Source: Calocera cornea HHB12733
Taxonomy: Eukaryota > Basidiomycota > Dacrymycetes > Dacrymycetales > Dacrymycetaceae
Length of the DNA stretch: 64,000 nucleotides
Direction of reading: 5' to 3'
Assembly: GCA_001632435.1 (NCBI GenBank)
Contig: KV424024.1
Location: 1-64,000, forward strand
Shown: in pieces, positions 48,424 to 61,333 of the stretch
Layout of the letters: each line of letters starts with the position of its first letter
Position numbering within the stretch: the first letter of the stretch is position 1
Notes under the pieces: generated by a model
What the model saw: the letters and a program-made list of their open reading frames with translations, nothing else
Told to the model about the DNA's origin: nothing
Database searches by the model: none
Translations under genes and position numbers: made by a program

Positions 48424-48670
48424 TTTGATTGTAGTAGGAAGAGGAAGGAGGACTTGCTAGGAAGGCAGAGCCTGAGCAGGCAGGACGCGTATAAGGGACC
48501 CGGGGCGGCGGCGGGTATGACGCGCAGTAGGCGCGCAGGGCCTCCACGTCGACTTTTCTCACGCGCCTCATTCGGCAATCCAACGGTGACTCACCGAAGA
48601 GCGACAGCCACTTGGCTTGATTGCGCATTCTTTCTACTACTAAGCTATTCTACGCGTCAGGGAGACATCC

Positions 48671-50528
48671 TTACATCACATCGATCAAGTTGATGTTGGG
48701 CACTACCATCGGGGTGACCGTTTCCCGGACCTTGGTAGCCTGCTCGAAAGCATATGCGAACGTGACCAGCTGGGCCTCACTAAATCTGCGGCCGAGGAAG
48801 GAGATTCCGAATGGGAAGTGCGGACCAGCGGTGTACAGTGTGCCGCGGGAGTTGATGACCGCTGTCGTGTTGGCGGGGTAGAATCCGAGCGGGATGGTTA
48901 CGATGGGATATCCAGCGATCGCAGCCACGCCAGGCGACATGGACGACGGCATGATGAGCGCATCCAGGTCGTACTTCTCCAGCGCACCGAGGATAGTCGC
49001 CTGCGCCCCGAGGTACAAGTCCGCCGCCAGCGCTGCCTGAAAGGAGGGAGAGTCGCGCGTGACGGTGCCGTTCGCCCCGCGGGCCACGTCCGTAATCCAC
49101 GAGTTGACATTCCGATCCGGGTAGTCCTCCGCCGGGAAGTTCTCCGTGAACGTGATCAGGGACGGGACGTCCGTGACATTGTTGGGGTTGGACGTCAGGG
49201 CACCGGCGTAGTCTTGCAAATCCTTGAGGAAGTCGATCGAGTTGACCAGCGACGAGTTGGAGCTGGCCCGGTACTCGGCATACTGAGGGAAGTCGGCAGA
49301 CTCAGTGATGATCGCACCGAGGCTCTTGAATACCGCAATAGATTTGTTAAATGCGGCGACCTCGGGCGTGTTCGCGGTGGTGGAGGAGTTGAAGATGTGG
49401 TTCCGGGGGATGCCGATCTTCACCTTGAACAGACCCGTCGTGAGACAACCCGCGGCATAGTCGGGGATCGTGTCGAACGGGATGTTCATAGTGTAGTTGT
49501 CGAAGGTAGTCTTTCCGGCGATAGCGGATAGGACATACGCGGCATCCTTGATGCTGCGCGCCATCGGGCCGACGGTATCCTGATCTTCCGAGATCGGGAT
49601 GACGAGATCACGGCTAGTAAGGCCGACTGACTAGCAGGGACCATCAGAGCGGCGAAGAACAACAGGGGCAACTGACATACCGGCTTGATACCAGCCAAGT
49701 TATTCCTCTGGCTCGGGGAAATGATCGACCCGGAAGTCTCCGTACCAATCGCAGCAGCAGCAAGGCCGATAGACGACGACACGCCCGAACCAGAGCTGGA
49801 GCCGGACGGGTCCTGCATGGGGAAGTACGCGCCCCAGGTTTGGCCACCGCGGGCTGTCCAGCCGTTCGTACTGTTGGACCCGCGATGGTTCGCCCACTGG
49901 GACAGGTTCGCCCTTGATAGACATCAGATTAAGATTCGCAAGGCAGGACTGGAAGTTGACTGACTTGCCGAGAATGATGGCACCCGCAGCTTTCAAGCCC
50001 TTGGCGACATTGGAGTCGCGCGGGAGTTTCGCACCAAGGAAGGCAAACGAGCCTGCCGTAGTGTTCATCTTGTCGAACGTGCCGACGTTGTCCTTCACAA
50101 TGATCGGGATTCCATGCAGCGGCCTGAGGATTTTGTATCAGTGTTTGTGACAACATCTGACAATCCATGCGCACCCCCTGATGGTACCGTTCGCCCGTTC
50201 ATCATCAAGACCAGCGGCGAGATCGACCGCATCGGGGTTGGTCTCGATCAAAGCGTGCAGCAGCGGGTTGACTTCGGCAATACGTCCCAGGTACGCCTGT
50301 GGAGCCCCTCCTGATCTCGAACTCGGATCATGTAGAAATACAACGTACCTTCACGAGATCGACGCTGCTGAACGTCCCAGCCGCCATGCCCTCTTGAAGA
50401 TCGTCGATGGAGGCGTACAACAGGTCAGGCAGAGGCTTCCCGTTCTTCGGGCTGATGCCCTTGTACGGCACGCCTTCGACCACGGCGACAAGGGCGGATA
50501 GGATAGCGGCGAGTATCGAGACCTTCAT
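48671..50528 (-). CDS. Secreted amidase-signature hydrolase
   Basis: Amidase of the Ser-cisSer-Lys family, hydrolysing carboxamide bonds; the natural substrate is not predictable from sequence. Exons 50528-50349, 50296-50175, 50123-49965, 49912-49681 and 49630-48671 give 550 residues. A signal peptide is visible (first 19 residues, MKVSILAAILSALVAVVEG), so it is probably secreted or vacuolar. Catalytic elements: Lys111 in PLHGIPIIVKDN, the cis-Ser in GSSSGSG (about 192-194), and nucleophile Ser216 in GTETSGSI. Further landmarks are GPMARSIKDAAYVL and the C-terminal PFGISFLGRRFSEA. Many N-x-S/T sites suggest N-glycosylation. The donor at 49964 (GTCAGT) is weak but gives the family motif KANLSQWANHRGS. 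Confidence 0.92.
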
Positions 50529-51307
50529 GATCGTGCTGTTTCGTGCTTTCGACCAGCCCTGAAGGCACCAAAGAACCTCATCCTGCCAGGGCCATCTTAT
50601 AGTTGTATCAGCCGGTTACCCTCCCAGTGTCCGGAAGGCCCAGCGATTGAACAGTAGAAATGGCGTGATCCAGCTGTTCGCCGCTGACCATATTAGTGTT
50701 GACTTATGAGACACATAAACGTACCGGGATATGCTCAAGCAACCCGGTTGGCTGACGATTGCCCTATCAGGCGACTTCGAGCAATGGCAAACCTGACAGC
50801 AGAAGCAGTGAGACCGGGCAGCCCACGCCAAGAAGCGAGTCGGCAGAGAAGAACATTCTGAATTTGGGTATAGACCAATGATCATTAGGGTATGAGGTAC
50901 GCCAAGCCTGTAGAAGCTCAAGGCACCGATAGAAGTCACGGCACGAAGTGGAGGATGCGAGTTGCGCAATTCAGTAGGTCCGGGTTACGACTCTGTGATC
51001 GTGCACGGCACGATCTCGGAGGGTGAGAACACAATGAAACTTGATAAGATGCAGCTTGGCGTTGGGTGTAAGAAGGCGGCCCACAGCACACATGGAATGA
51101 GGTAAGCGCCAACTCGAGAGCGGCTGCTGCAAGGTCACGGAGAGAATTATGAGCCGAGATTGCATAGCCACCCGTCCCTTCATTCATCATCGGATTACCT
51201 TGTCAGCTCCGGAACCGGGATCATGACGGCTCTCTCCACACGAGTTTCCCACCTTCAGGACCGATCGGATGTGGCATTCGGCGGCCAAACTCTATAGGCA
51301 TTACAAT
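50529..51307. other. Spacer upstream of the amidase gene
   Basis: About 780 bases: amidase promoter on the left, 3' end of the adaptin-like gene on the right. Short open frames here are not supported. Confidence 0.45.
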
Positions 51308-54300
51308 TCATCCACTACTGTGCAGTACATCCCGAAGTGAGGTTCGGAGACGAGCATCTGACGACTTCAAGATCCAGAGGCAGCTTCCATCGTCTCCATC
51401 TCGACATAGGAGCACTGCGACCGCATGTTGCTCACAAACAAAGACACGGATAGCACCGGAGTCTAGAGAATCGCCACAATCATAATATGCTCTTAACGAG
51501 TAGAATGAACCCTACCACTTGGCCAGGCTATTATGTCAAACCCTTTCGTGCGTAGCCGTTCCACCACTTCATCCGGCGCGTCGCCGCACCAGCCTCGCTG
51601 CACATGTTCCTTTGCATCGCCAATTTCCCTCCACAGGTCATCAAAAGCTTCAGATGATGTCGGTGCTTCAGGGGCGGTAGCTTCCCAGGCGTTAGGACCC
51701 GATTCAATAGGTTCCATCCAAGGACTTGGGCGGGAGGGCGATTCCAGCCCAATCAAGTCTGACTGATAAGACTTCGTCATATTAGCTGCTTGATCACATA
51801 AGAACACACAATGAGGCTTACTGTGCTCGGGCTACTTGGAGAGAGGGTATACTGGGGAACCATGCCTGGCGAACGGGGTGGCGTCCGGAGATGGGCATTT
51901 TGCATCATGAGCGCCAGCTCTCCTGGTGTTACTGTGCGTTCTAAGGGGTTATGATCGCGCTCGTTCGATTCGCTTAGACGCGATCTTGTAGAAGAGCTCG
52001 ACTTAGACCGCTTGAATCGGTCGGTCGGTTGACTTGGAGAAGCGTAGGCTGTGTATCTGAGCGCCCGAGCTGTGCCTCCTGGGGATGATGGCAGCTGTAC
52101 CGGAGGCAATGGTGGTGACTTGGTGGGCAAAAAATGAGTCTCCACATGGGCTAAGAAGCCAGGGAGTGTCCGTGAGGAGGGCGATTGGGTGAGTCGACGC
52201 AGAGTCGGTCGATCCCGTACCAGTGCATCAAATTGCTCACAACGCTGTACCCCGTCAAAGAAGTCTCGCCTTGAAATGCCCGCACTCACGCGCCGTATAT
52301 GCCTTCCGGCAGTCGACTTGACCGCTTCCACCGCTTCCACGCACGCTGGAGGCATCTCATCACAGCTAGCCCCAGCTCGAAGCATAGCGATCAACAACGC
52401 CTCTTGTATTGCGGCTGTGGTAGTCGATTAGATGAGTAGATCAAATGCAACCCTGAAACTCACCAGTTGTATCTGGTAAGCAGGACGACAAGGTTTGGAC
52501 GATCTCTTCTGGGGGAATGAGGGTCTCATCGGCATATTCGCAAGTAATGGCAGCGGCAATGAGTACAAGGGTCGGTCCATGTGTGTGCTTCTGCATCGAC
52601 CTAAGGATCGCTTCCGTGAATGCGGAACGATAAGGATCACCTCCTGGGATGAAGTGAGGAAAATCAAGGGAATAGTACAGGATGAACATACGGTCGCGAA
52701 GTGTAGTGAGTACGATGCCCACAACATCCTGCATAACACCAAGAGTCTCCATGCGTTCTCCGCTCTTCTTTCGTTGTCGCTTCTCACCCTTCTCTCTACG
52801 GGAAAGCACCTGTCTCAAACGTTTGGCATAGCCCTCTCCAGTGTCTTCCATGATGGCTGCAGCCTCCATCGCACGGTCCGATTGAGGTCCCTCGGATAAC
52901 GACTCGAAATGCACCTTCAGGGTCTGTCGGTCGGCATTCTTAAATAGCCGCAGCGCCTAGTCAACGCGTCAGACTATCATCGACACGCTGCACCGTAACA
53001 GGCATACCGCTCTTCGTGTGCTCTCGTCATCAGCATTGAGTGCCGTGACCAGAATCCTGACCTCAGCTTCATCCAGCGTGTTGGACCAGAGTTCCGAGGG
53101 CAGTAGCTCCAAACACGTCAATGCCCAATAGACGTCATTTGAGGACGGGGCGTATTCAGCAAGTATGGATCGAATGGGCTTGAGTACCATGAGCTGGGCT
53201 GCTTCGTTAAGGGAAGACTTGGCATGTCTGCAAAATTGCAGGACAAGAACTGAAAAGCTCATAAGACGACGACATGGACATTAGCTCCCGCATGCATACC
53301 TTTGCTCCGAACATCTAAGCGAGTGGTGTAATCTGCTAGTACTCGGAGAAGATGGCTGTGCAAACGTTCCCTACTGCTTGTAAGGATCATCCTCACGCGA
53401 ACAAGACAGCCGATTCAGACTTACTGAGCGGGAGGGTTTGATCGTGACAGCACTGCGCCTGACGTCTTCACCAACTTGAGAACGAGAGTTGCAGCAGCAG
53501 TCGGATTATCGTTGGTCCTGGCATCCCACATTTGAACGACAAGTTGTGCGACCATTGACAGGGCATCGTCAGGAGAGACCTATGCTTGGTTGGTCTTGGT
53601 CTGCCTGCAGTGGTTCAAAACTCACCTCAAGCGCGACGTTCAGCGCATCAACCAGCGCGGACAGAACCATAGGTTCGTCGCCTCGAATAACATCAGGAGC
53701 AGCAGAGAGCAGATCTTCCAAGACGGAAGTGTCGATCTTGGCAAGCGATGTTGCCGCTGCTAATGCGAGTCGTTGGATGGCGACGCTACATATCGAGTCC
53801 ATCAGTGTTCGCTGCCTCGTGTCCCTGTACGTACGAATGATGAAGATAGAGTCTCTTTAGAGGATCTCGAACTGCGGGGACAACATCCTCGTTTGGTAGA
53901 TGTATGAGCGCTGAGAGTGCCAGGATGATCCGAGAATCGTTGTTGGACTCCAGATCCTAGCGGACGCTAAGTCACGTGTTCCAGATACGAGCGTCAAATG
54001 AGGCACCTTCCGGATGGTATTAACGAGAAGAAGTGCAGCAGGATTGTTAGGTCGCATGTGTTCTTGTAAGAACAGGTAGCCAACACGGCGGTCGGCAAGA
54101 GTCAAACCGCCCTCAGCCAGCTTGATTGCATGCCCCAATGCTGGCTCCAGAGAAACATCCTTGTGGATTAGAGCGAGTTCAGCTTGCATGAGAAGTAGTA
54201 GGCATTCTTTCACTTCATGCTAATAGAAGATAAGAGAGAGAATGTTGCGCAAGCGGCAGGAGAACCGACAGGAGAGAGCCTCGCGGTCGAAAGACGTGTC

Positions 54301-54419
54301 AAGGTTTGCCGAATGGATTTTCGTGCTTCTGCATCTATATTGGTGGCTGAGCTGAGAGCGGAAGCCAGCGCATATTGCTCTCTAAATGATGCACCCGACG
54401 CATGATACGGAACTTCCAT
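51308..54419 (-). CDS. Adaptin large subunit, AP-4 epsilon-like
   Basis: An armadillo-type adaptor-complex subunit, most like AP-4 epsilon, which would sort cargo at the trans-Golgi. Eleven exons (54419-54270, 54219-54007, 53956-53835, 53785-53626, 53579-53425, 53373-53300, 53249-53008, 52956-52464, 52414-51822, 51762-51516, 51462-51308) give 867 residues. The key evidence is the N-terminal trunk: a helix pair, RRVGYLFLQEHMRPNN and LLVNTIRKDLESNN, followed by LIHLPNEDVVPAVRDPLKRL, the classical adaptin pattern. Then helical repeats to about 640, a Ser/Pro-rich hinge (SPSQPTDRFKRSKSSSSTRS) and a short ear-like end. The last exon is inferred from a good intron (51463-51515); without it the frame would stop at 51493. 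The AP-4 assignment rather than another AP complex is moderate. Confidence 0.65.
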
Positions 54420-54843
54420 AGCATGAGAGACCGCGAATCAGTCAAGCGTCTTAGGAGTGAGGTGAGTCAGTGTAGCAGCGAAGGCAGAGAGGCCTCGCCG
54501 CGCACGGACGCGTGGAGGACCCCTAGCACCGCCTCTTACGTGATGCCTCGCGACCCGCTCCGAACCTTAATGGGAGCCTTGGACTCTGGACAGGCGGGCA
54601 TCATGTGGGCGCACTTTGGTTTGAGAACAAGCGTATGTCATTACCAGCTCAAGATCGTCCTACCGACAAATCAAAGTCGGGTACCATAGGTGCTAAAGTC
54701 TCTCCTCCTCCTTTGAGATATGAGATGTGCTGCTTCGGCTTAACCTCGTTCGTCGGGACTATGTATCTGGCAAGTCATGTAGTATGCGCTTGAACGTCAT
54801 GAACTCAATCTGATATCAATTAGTAGGCGAGGAAACTGAATGG
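54420..54843. other. Spacer between the adaptin and chromodomain genes
   Basis: 424 bases, promoter of the adaptin-like gene and 3' end of the chromodomain gene. Nothing else seen. Confidence 0.45.
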
Positions 54844-57800
54844 TTAGACACTAACCCCTTCAAAGCGCACTCTCCACGCATCATCCCTGGCTACTTCCTT
54901 GACCTCCTCGTGCGCGCCGATGACTATGAACCGCCTGTAGGTGGTGTAGAAGCACGGAAGCTCCATTAGGGAAATGAGATCGTCTGCCACCATCGTCACG
55001 AGATCCACCCGATTCTCCCGCGCATCCCAGCTTCGCACGACGTCTTCACAAACGTCCGAAATAGTCTTCTGATCGTCCTCCTTGATCCACGCCTCTAAAC
55101 AGGCATGGGTGTTGACCCAGTCCTCCATCGCGTCCGTGTCCTCGAAAGGTGGCGGAGATGACATCAGCCCCATGCTTCCTCCCAAGATCTTCTGCATGAT
55201 CATTGCCGAAACCTCTTCCGTCTGATTATCTCCAGTGGGTTTGCGTAGTCGAGTCTTTTCGGATCTACGAACCACCCCTAGGGTTATAGGACGAATATAG
55301 GTGTGTATTGCCTTGTGATTGAAAACCTTCTCCAGGGCCGCAACATCTGCCGAGACTTGCGCCAGTGCTGCCCAGGTGAAAGTCACGAAGATCCTCCCGC
55401 TTTTTGGATAGAGCGGTTTCGGGGACCATTCTCGTCCGTTGGGATGGCCAAACACAATGAAGTCCACTCGGGTTGATGCGCGGAGAGAGGTCATGTGCGA
55501 CAGCTTGCGGATATGTTCAAGGCTCTTGTAATGTACGAAGACCGTATCAACGTTCATGGAGTCAGGTCGGACGACATCAATACGATGCTTGGCCAGAACT
55601 TTGTGAAGTATGTCGCCCTGACGTGTGTCGGCGATGTCAAATATCGCAACTCGCTTCCGCCCAACGAGATCCATTTCGAGGAACGGCCAGTGATCCGATT
55701 GTGGGTGAATCTCGCCGTCGTCCATACTGATATCCTCATTCCCAGTTGATCTGAAATCATTGCTGAGGAAGCGAACGGATGCCGTAGTGAGGGATCCCCA
55801 TTTGGCGACGTAGACGTAGATCGTATCCAACGCGTGGGTGGCGGACTTCGCGGGTTGCATGAGAAACGGACACGCTTGAACGGCAACAGTCGTAGCAAGC
55901 AAGATATAGCACCCGGGTTCTACTTCAGCCAGCCCAATCTAGCAAAGCACCGTCAGTAACATTCTATATGAGGTACCCAAACGAGACAGTTTACTCACCG
56001 TCGGGTCATCCGAGGTGATACAGTCCAGAACGGGCCGAGGACATGGATCTTCAGCAGCCTTCAGGATACCTGGAGATGAAACTTCGTCCGGTTTCCATCC
56101 GGATGCCAGCAATACATTCACGGAGACGACGCTCCTGAGCTCTATGTTTTGGTCCTGAGCGAGAAATGAGAATCCAGAAGGCGCATTACCGGATTCAGGA
56201 GCGACCGGGAACTGAAGAATGTCGAATCGCCCGAGAAGTAAATCATCGACCGTTTTGATGGCAACAGAGGCAACGCAAACAGGTACGAAAGCGGTCGATT
56301 TGCGCTTCTTGACAATACCAGACAAGAATTGATTAAGACCGCCCTTGCTGGCTGTAGAGCGTGCCGTCTCTGACTGGCTTGATTGGCTTGCCGATATGGC
56401 GTCAATACTCCGTTTCGGCTCGGTGAGTTGTGCCCCATGAACATTTCGGGATATCCGCTCTCCAAGGTCTGCCGCAGAACCCGTACCACGACGATCCAGA
56501 ATTGGCGCATAAGCTCCGTTAACGACATGCGACGATTGTCCCAAACTCTGTGGAGGGGCGTCGTAAATCGGCAGGGCCAGGGGTGCAGGGGTGTTCGAGT
56601 GCCGACTCTCCCCGCGGACAACAACAGACTTCGATAGCGCGGCTCCCTCTGCGTTCTGGGGTTTGCTACTCGGGTCGGTGAGGAACGTGTGTTCTTGGGG
56701 TAGTTCTCCAGCAGAGTCAGCGTGGTGATCGGTTGCGGGGGAATTGGGGGCAGTGGTGGTCGACAATTGGAGGGCTTTCCGCATCTCTTCCAACTCCTTG
56801 TTGTTATACATCGCGGGATCTTCCAGTGCATTCCCGTCCGACATCTTGTTAAACTCCTCCAGTACTCCTGGATCCAGCGGTTGGATATCCAAGGACCCGG
56901 TATATGGGATGTTATCCGACTGCATCAGAGACAGTAGGTCCTCGAGATTAGGCTCGTGGGTGGCGGGCGCGTCGTGAAGTGGATTATCATATGGAAAACT
57001 CAGCGCCTCCCATTCAGGACGAGCGCGTGGATATGGTGCAGAAGCTTGGAGCGTATCGGTCGCCTTGGTTCGGTGAGCCAGGTCTGTTCGTGAATGATTG
57101 GCTGAATTTGATGTTTGGTGCGACAGAAGTGACAGGTGAGGTTGCCTTTCGGTGATCTCTGTAACAGCACCCGCAGCGCGATTACGGAGTTCCTCGCGGG
57201 TGACGACGTAGCGCCCATGATTCTCTGGTGACGAGGGGGTATTATGCGAAGCAGTAGCATTTTCTGGTTTATGTTCGCCGTCGCTCTTTCGTCCGCTACG
57301 ACTCGAAGCCGCGGAAAAGGCTTGGAAATCCGCGAAGAGATCGTTGGACGCACCGGTGCTGGCAGGGGGGACATTGGACGAGTACTCCTGGCTCTCGATC
57401 TCCGAGAGCTCCGAGGACGGTATATCGGTCAGAGGACTTCGAGGAGACTGGCTTGGAGTGGACGAGAGGAATAACCTTTCTCCGTCTTCGCTGACCGAAT
57501 CCACCGCATGCAAAACAACACTGGCTCCATCGACCCGACTCAAAGAGTCAATGGAGACTCGCAATTGTGGTCGACCTCGTTCGGACAGCGGAGCTCTACT
57601 CGGAATTGCTGTATCCGGCTCCGCATGTTCTTTGTTCGGATGGTGTATGTCTGGACGTTGATTAGGTTCTGTCCACGGTACCAGTTGTGGTCCGTCGTCG
57701 TCGTCAGAAATTGAACGAGGGCTATGAAGCGCGTAGAGGTTGGGATAGTCTGAATCGCTATCAGGACTCCCGATAGAAGTATCGTCGACTCCCAATGACG

Positions 57801-59405
57801 TTGTTGATAGGGATGTCCTGTTTGAAGTATTCGTTTGAGTTACGGTTCCAGGGTTCTTCGAGGCGGACGCGAGCAGGGAATTCATGGTTCGGGGGACAGA
57901 AGCGGAAAATGAAGTGTACAGATTCATCGATTTGGAGGCAGCAGGAGAAGGTGACGTTAGTGGGACAGACGTAGATGCTGTGAGCCGCGCGGGTCTCTGC
58001 CAGAGTTTGAGAGGAATCCGAACGATAGTCGAGTTTTGAGAGCCAGATACCGCAGGCAAACTAGGTCGGGACTGTGACGGACAAATCAGTAGCTATCCAC
58101 ATGCGTAACAGATAGCTGACCTTGAAAGGATGGGATGAATTAGAAGGAAGCGAAGAGTGCTGAGCAGCGGTGAGCAGATCCTCAACTATCACCCCGGCAT
58201 CACTTGGAAGATGTTGTGAGCGCGTACGCGCCGCTGAGCTCGGATGAGACGAACGCAAGGGAACGACCGGGTTATCGACAGGTCTACCTATTGAGTTAAC
58301 TTGTGCGCCGAGAGCGTCCCGTGCGGCTTCAAGCGTCTTCTTAGGCGGTCTTCCTCGTCGTTTGGGGAGGACAGGCACGGAGGTAGACAGCGCGGGTTTG
58401 GTTGATGTCTGAAGAGAATCATAGTCAGATATACACTCTTACTTGAGAGATATCTTACGAGCCTTTTGTCGTTTAGCGAGTCCAGTCCACAGTCCGCCAC
58501 TGGAGAGCAACCCAGCCTCGTCATCCAGAGAGCGCTTTCGCGGCGTGAGCGTAGATTTCGCAGGCGAGCTGGATGAATGAAGCCTCGAGATCATATCGCG
58601 AGCTGCTGCCGACTCCTTCTGTTTCACGAGTTCCCGGAGTTTGGCTTCTCTCAAGCCTCGCATCACAGCATCGAGTGTTTCATCATCTTCGCTTGGCTCG
58701 ATGTCGGACGCTTCCGGCGTTTGATCAGCCCTCAGCTGCTCATCTGCAATCAAACATCTCAGCATCAGCCAAGACGAGTGCATGAGCTACAGACCAATCC
58801 ATTCTTGCGATGGCGTAACGATGGTTTCGAAATCATGGTGTCGAACATCGCGAGACTCGCCAGTCGATTTCCAAAAGCGGTTGAGATAAGACTTTCCCCC
58901 GGGTTCGCCTTCGATACACTCCCGTGGCTCATATCTACAAGCCAATATTTAGCATGCATGCGAGAGACATCTGATATCCGATTACTTACGTATCATCTTC
59001 TGGGCTGTAACCTTCCCACTAGATATACCATCAATATGCATGACTCGAGAACAATGACGGTGCTATCTCACCCGTATGCGATAACGCTAAACAACAATGA
59101 GTGACGTTAGCACAGCTTGGGAATGAAGGACATACCCAGTCAGGTTTGCCTTGATTGTCTCGGCTTGCTCGAGCGTGGATAATGTAGTCTGGACGAGCTG
59201 GTTAAGCAATATACCGCATCAAGTGGGAGGTGGACTAACGAATTCTGTAGGATTGCTCATCTTCCTGTTCATCCATATCCATATCAGCGGTACCATCCGT
59301 CGGGACCGCTGGCTCCACTGGACCGGTCGTATCCAGTAGGTTGGTGTCGTTCCAAGCGTCAGACATTGTCTGTACGTCGCCGGGCGCAATCGGCAGGTCG
59401 GACAT
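54844..59405 (-). CDS. Large chromodomain protein, Chp1-like
   Basis: Probable heterochromatin protein binding methylated H3K9. Exons 59405-59240, 59197-59136, 59086-59072, 59018-58990, 58934-58795, 58743-58459, 58408-58121, 58071-55999 and 55938-54844; about 1380 residues. The chromodomain (about 58-115) reads DYIIHARASRD, RYRIRWEGYSPEDDTYEP and LNRFW, with aromatic cage residues present. An AT-hook, KRRGRPPKK, follows near 247. A long Ser/Pro-rich disordered part leads to a folded C-terminal region whose PLYPKSGRIFVTFTWAAL stretch resembles the C-terminal part of fungal Chp1-like proteins. The join between exons 6 and 7 does not work with the strong GT donor (58458): the frame is off by one. 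A GC donor at 58462 would fix it but is a poor consensus. ATG at 59405 is the first available. Confidence 0.72.
59072..59086 (-). other. 15-base micro-exon, large chromodomain gene
   Basis: CGT TAT CGC ATA CGG (RYRIR) between phase-0 introns of 49 and 53 bases, immediately before the WEGY motif of the chromodomain. Confidence 0.8.
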
Positions 59406-60131
59406 TGCGAGTAAGTCGGACGTTACCAACTTTGAGCGCCGAGTCACCTGCGCGCTTTGCCGCGCTGTATACGTAGGTCGTCGTTACCGCCAAAGTACAC
59501 AATCAGAATCCGTATGTCGACAGAGGACAGGGTTGACTCTGAGTGGGAGAGCTCTGCTCTGCGTTGAGTGGTAGCGGAAGAAAACGAGAGCCGTGATGGA
59601 GGGCGGTCAGAAAGCGGGCGGCGTGACCATGCCAATTCCGGACGGTCAATTGAGGGCGTGTTTTTACGTGATGTCATTTGCCAGACGACTGAATTGCCTA
59701 GCACGGGAACGACCGAGAAGATGTCGGATCAATGGCCTCGACGCGGCATGGTTGCCTCCAGTGATCCGAGGGCCACTGAGAACATTCTGCGAACGAGTCG
59801 CGCCCGACCGTGCCAGGGAGGATAGATATTGACTTCATGAGCATGATCGTTCGAAGCCTTCCGCGAAGGGCTATGTTAGGCAAGCGTGCTGCTCGGGAGC
59901 TCCCCAGAACAAACACGATCCGTCAAAGACTGGCTTCGGACCGTGACCGGCGGGCGGAGGCGAAAGTACGACTCTAGCTCGCGGGACCTGCCATATAAGG
60001 TTACCCACATACTTTCTTCCGATATCAGATGAAAGGGTTCGAATTGCGAAATCCCATTCTTCGATTTGTTCTCATGGCTTCTAATACTAACACAAACACG
60101 AGGACCTCTATCATTCATCAAAGACGAGAAG
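59406..60131. other. Spacer between the two chromodomain genes
   Basis: 726 bases containing the promoter of the Chp1-like gene. No gene supported. Confidence 0.45.
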
Positions 60132-60765
60132 CTATGAACTGGCGCCGTCCTTGGAGACCATGTGGAGATCATGGACCCCGGATTTGGTGACGCCCTCAAC
60201 CGCGGCAGAGTCTCCTTCGTCACCGTTTGATCCTACAGGAATCGCCTTCTTGCGTGCATCTGGAACAGCCGGTTGACAAAGAGCAAAGGGAGATATGAAA
60301 ACGCTTGCCTATGTACTGCTGGGACGGCTTGATGATCGTTCCCTTGGCGTGTTTCTTGACGTCGCGATCCGAGTCGGTTGCGGCCCAGAACTCATCAAGA
60401 AGCTCGGTAAAGAAGCCATTATCATGCTCGTGACTAGCCCCGAGTAAGATATGAATGATGACAGGGACATTCAGCTCACCTGGCTTGATCTTCGGGGTAG
60501 CCCACCCACTGATTAAGGTCATTAGGCGCCGTCCGGTGGGACAATGCAGCAGCGACTTACATGGACCTTGTACACCTGTCATAACGGGTCAATCAATCTA
60601 CTCCGTTGTCAGCCCGAGGACATACCCATTCAAGTTCACCGCTCTCCGAGTCGTCTCCGGTTGCCTTGGCCTGCGAGATGTACTCTTACGTAAATGAATG
60701 AGGTCAGCCGGCTTTAGAATGCGTCCGAACTGCCTACCGATGACCAGTTCTTCTTCTGTCGACAT
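60132..60765 (-). CDS. Small chromodomain protein
   Basis: A 127-residue protein that is little more than a chromodomain. Six exons (60765-60738, 60684-60626, 60575-60561, 60508-60480, 60433-60309, 60259-60132). The domain reads EYISQAKATGDD, VYKVHWVGYPEDQ and FTELLDEFWAATD; a short Lys-rich then acidic tail follows. Exon 3 is only 15 bases and exon 4 is 29 bases, exactly as in the neighbouring large chromodomain gene, so the two are related by duplication. The usual WEP after the second strand is not obvious, and one cage aromatic may be missing, so the bound mark is uncertain. The last intron starts GCAAGC (GC-AG type). No chromoshadow domain, so it is not a full HP1. Confidence 0.75.
60561..60575 (-). 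other. 15-base micro-exon, small chromodomain gene
   Basis: GTG TAC AAG GTC CAT (VYKVH) between two phase-0 introns of 50 and 52 bases. It matches the micro-exon 59072-59086 (RYRIR) of the neighbour in length, phase and position within the domain. Confidence 0.8.
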
Positions 60766-61333
60766 TGCGGTGGGAATCAGATTTGCAGAGGGGAGTCAGC
60801 GGCTGTTCGTGTGTAAGTGCGAGAAAGCTCGTCGAGATTGTGACACAACGTGCAGGCGACTTTCGATGTTCATATCCCCTTGGCAAGGCGGGGGAGGCCG
60901 GAAGCGCCCCCCGCCAATGAGAGCGCCCCCTTGCGGGAGCGGAAGGCAAGCCTCGTATGGACAAGGAACGTGCATGGCTCAGTTTGACGCATTTCCATTG
61001 GGTTGGGCTGTGAGGTATTAACACTAGTCTATCGGTACAGATACCGTTGCACCGATCTAAATCCAAAGGAAGGCTACACTATCAGAAGTAAAGTAGAATG
61101 GGCCGCGCATTATGTAAGGATAATACACAACCTCGATCGTAGTAAAACACGGGTTGCAATAGTGAGGGCTAGAAAAACAGCTTTTGGCTTTAACGAGTGA
61201 CAACAACACGGGCTTGGTCTACGATAGTTGAACATAAGAGAAACAGACAGCTCGGAGAGCCGAGAATACCACCGGATTTAGAATTACTGTTGAGACCCAA
61301 ATCAGGAACCGCCCTTTTGATAACCAGATCATG
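60766..61333. other. Spacer at 60.8-61.3 kb
   Basis: Promoter of the small chromodomain gene on the left and the 3' end of the partial gene on the right. The part from about 61000 is AT-richer than most of the window. No gene seen. Confidence 0.45.

Noticed and set aside
47801..48628. 275-residue minus-strand frame over the membrane-protein gene
   Set aside because: Longer than any real exon there, but the spliced shorter frame has the membrane helices and a natural start; this frame becomes basic nonsense halfway.
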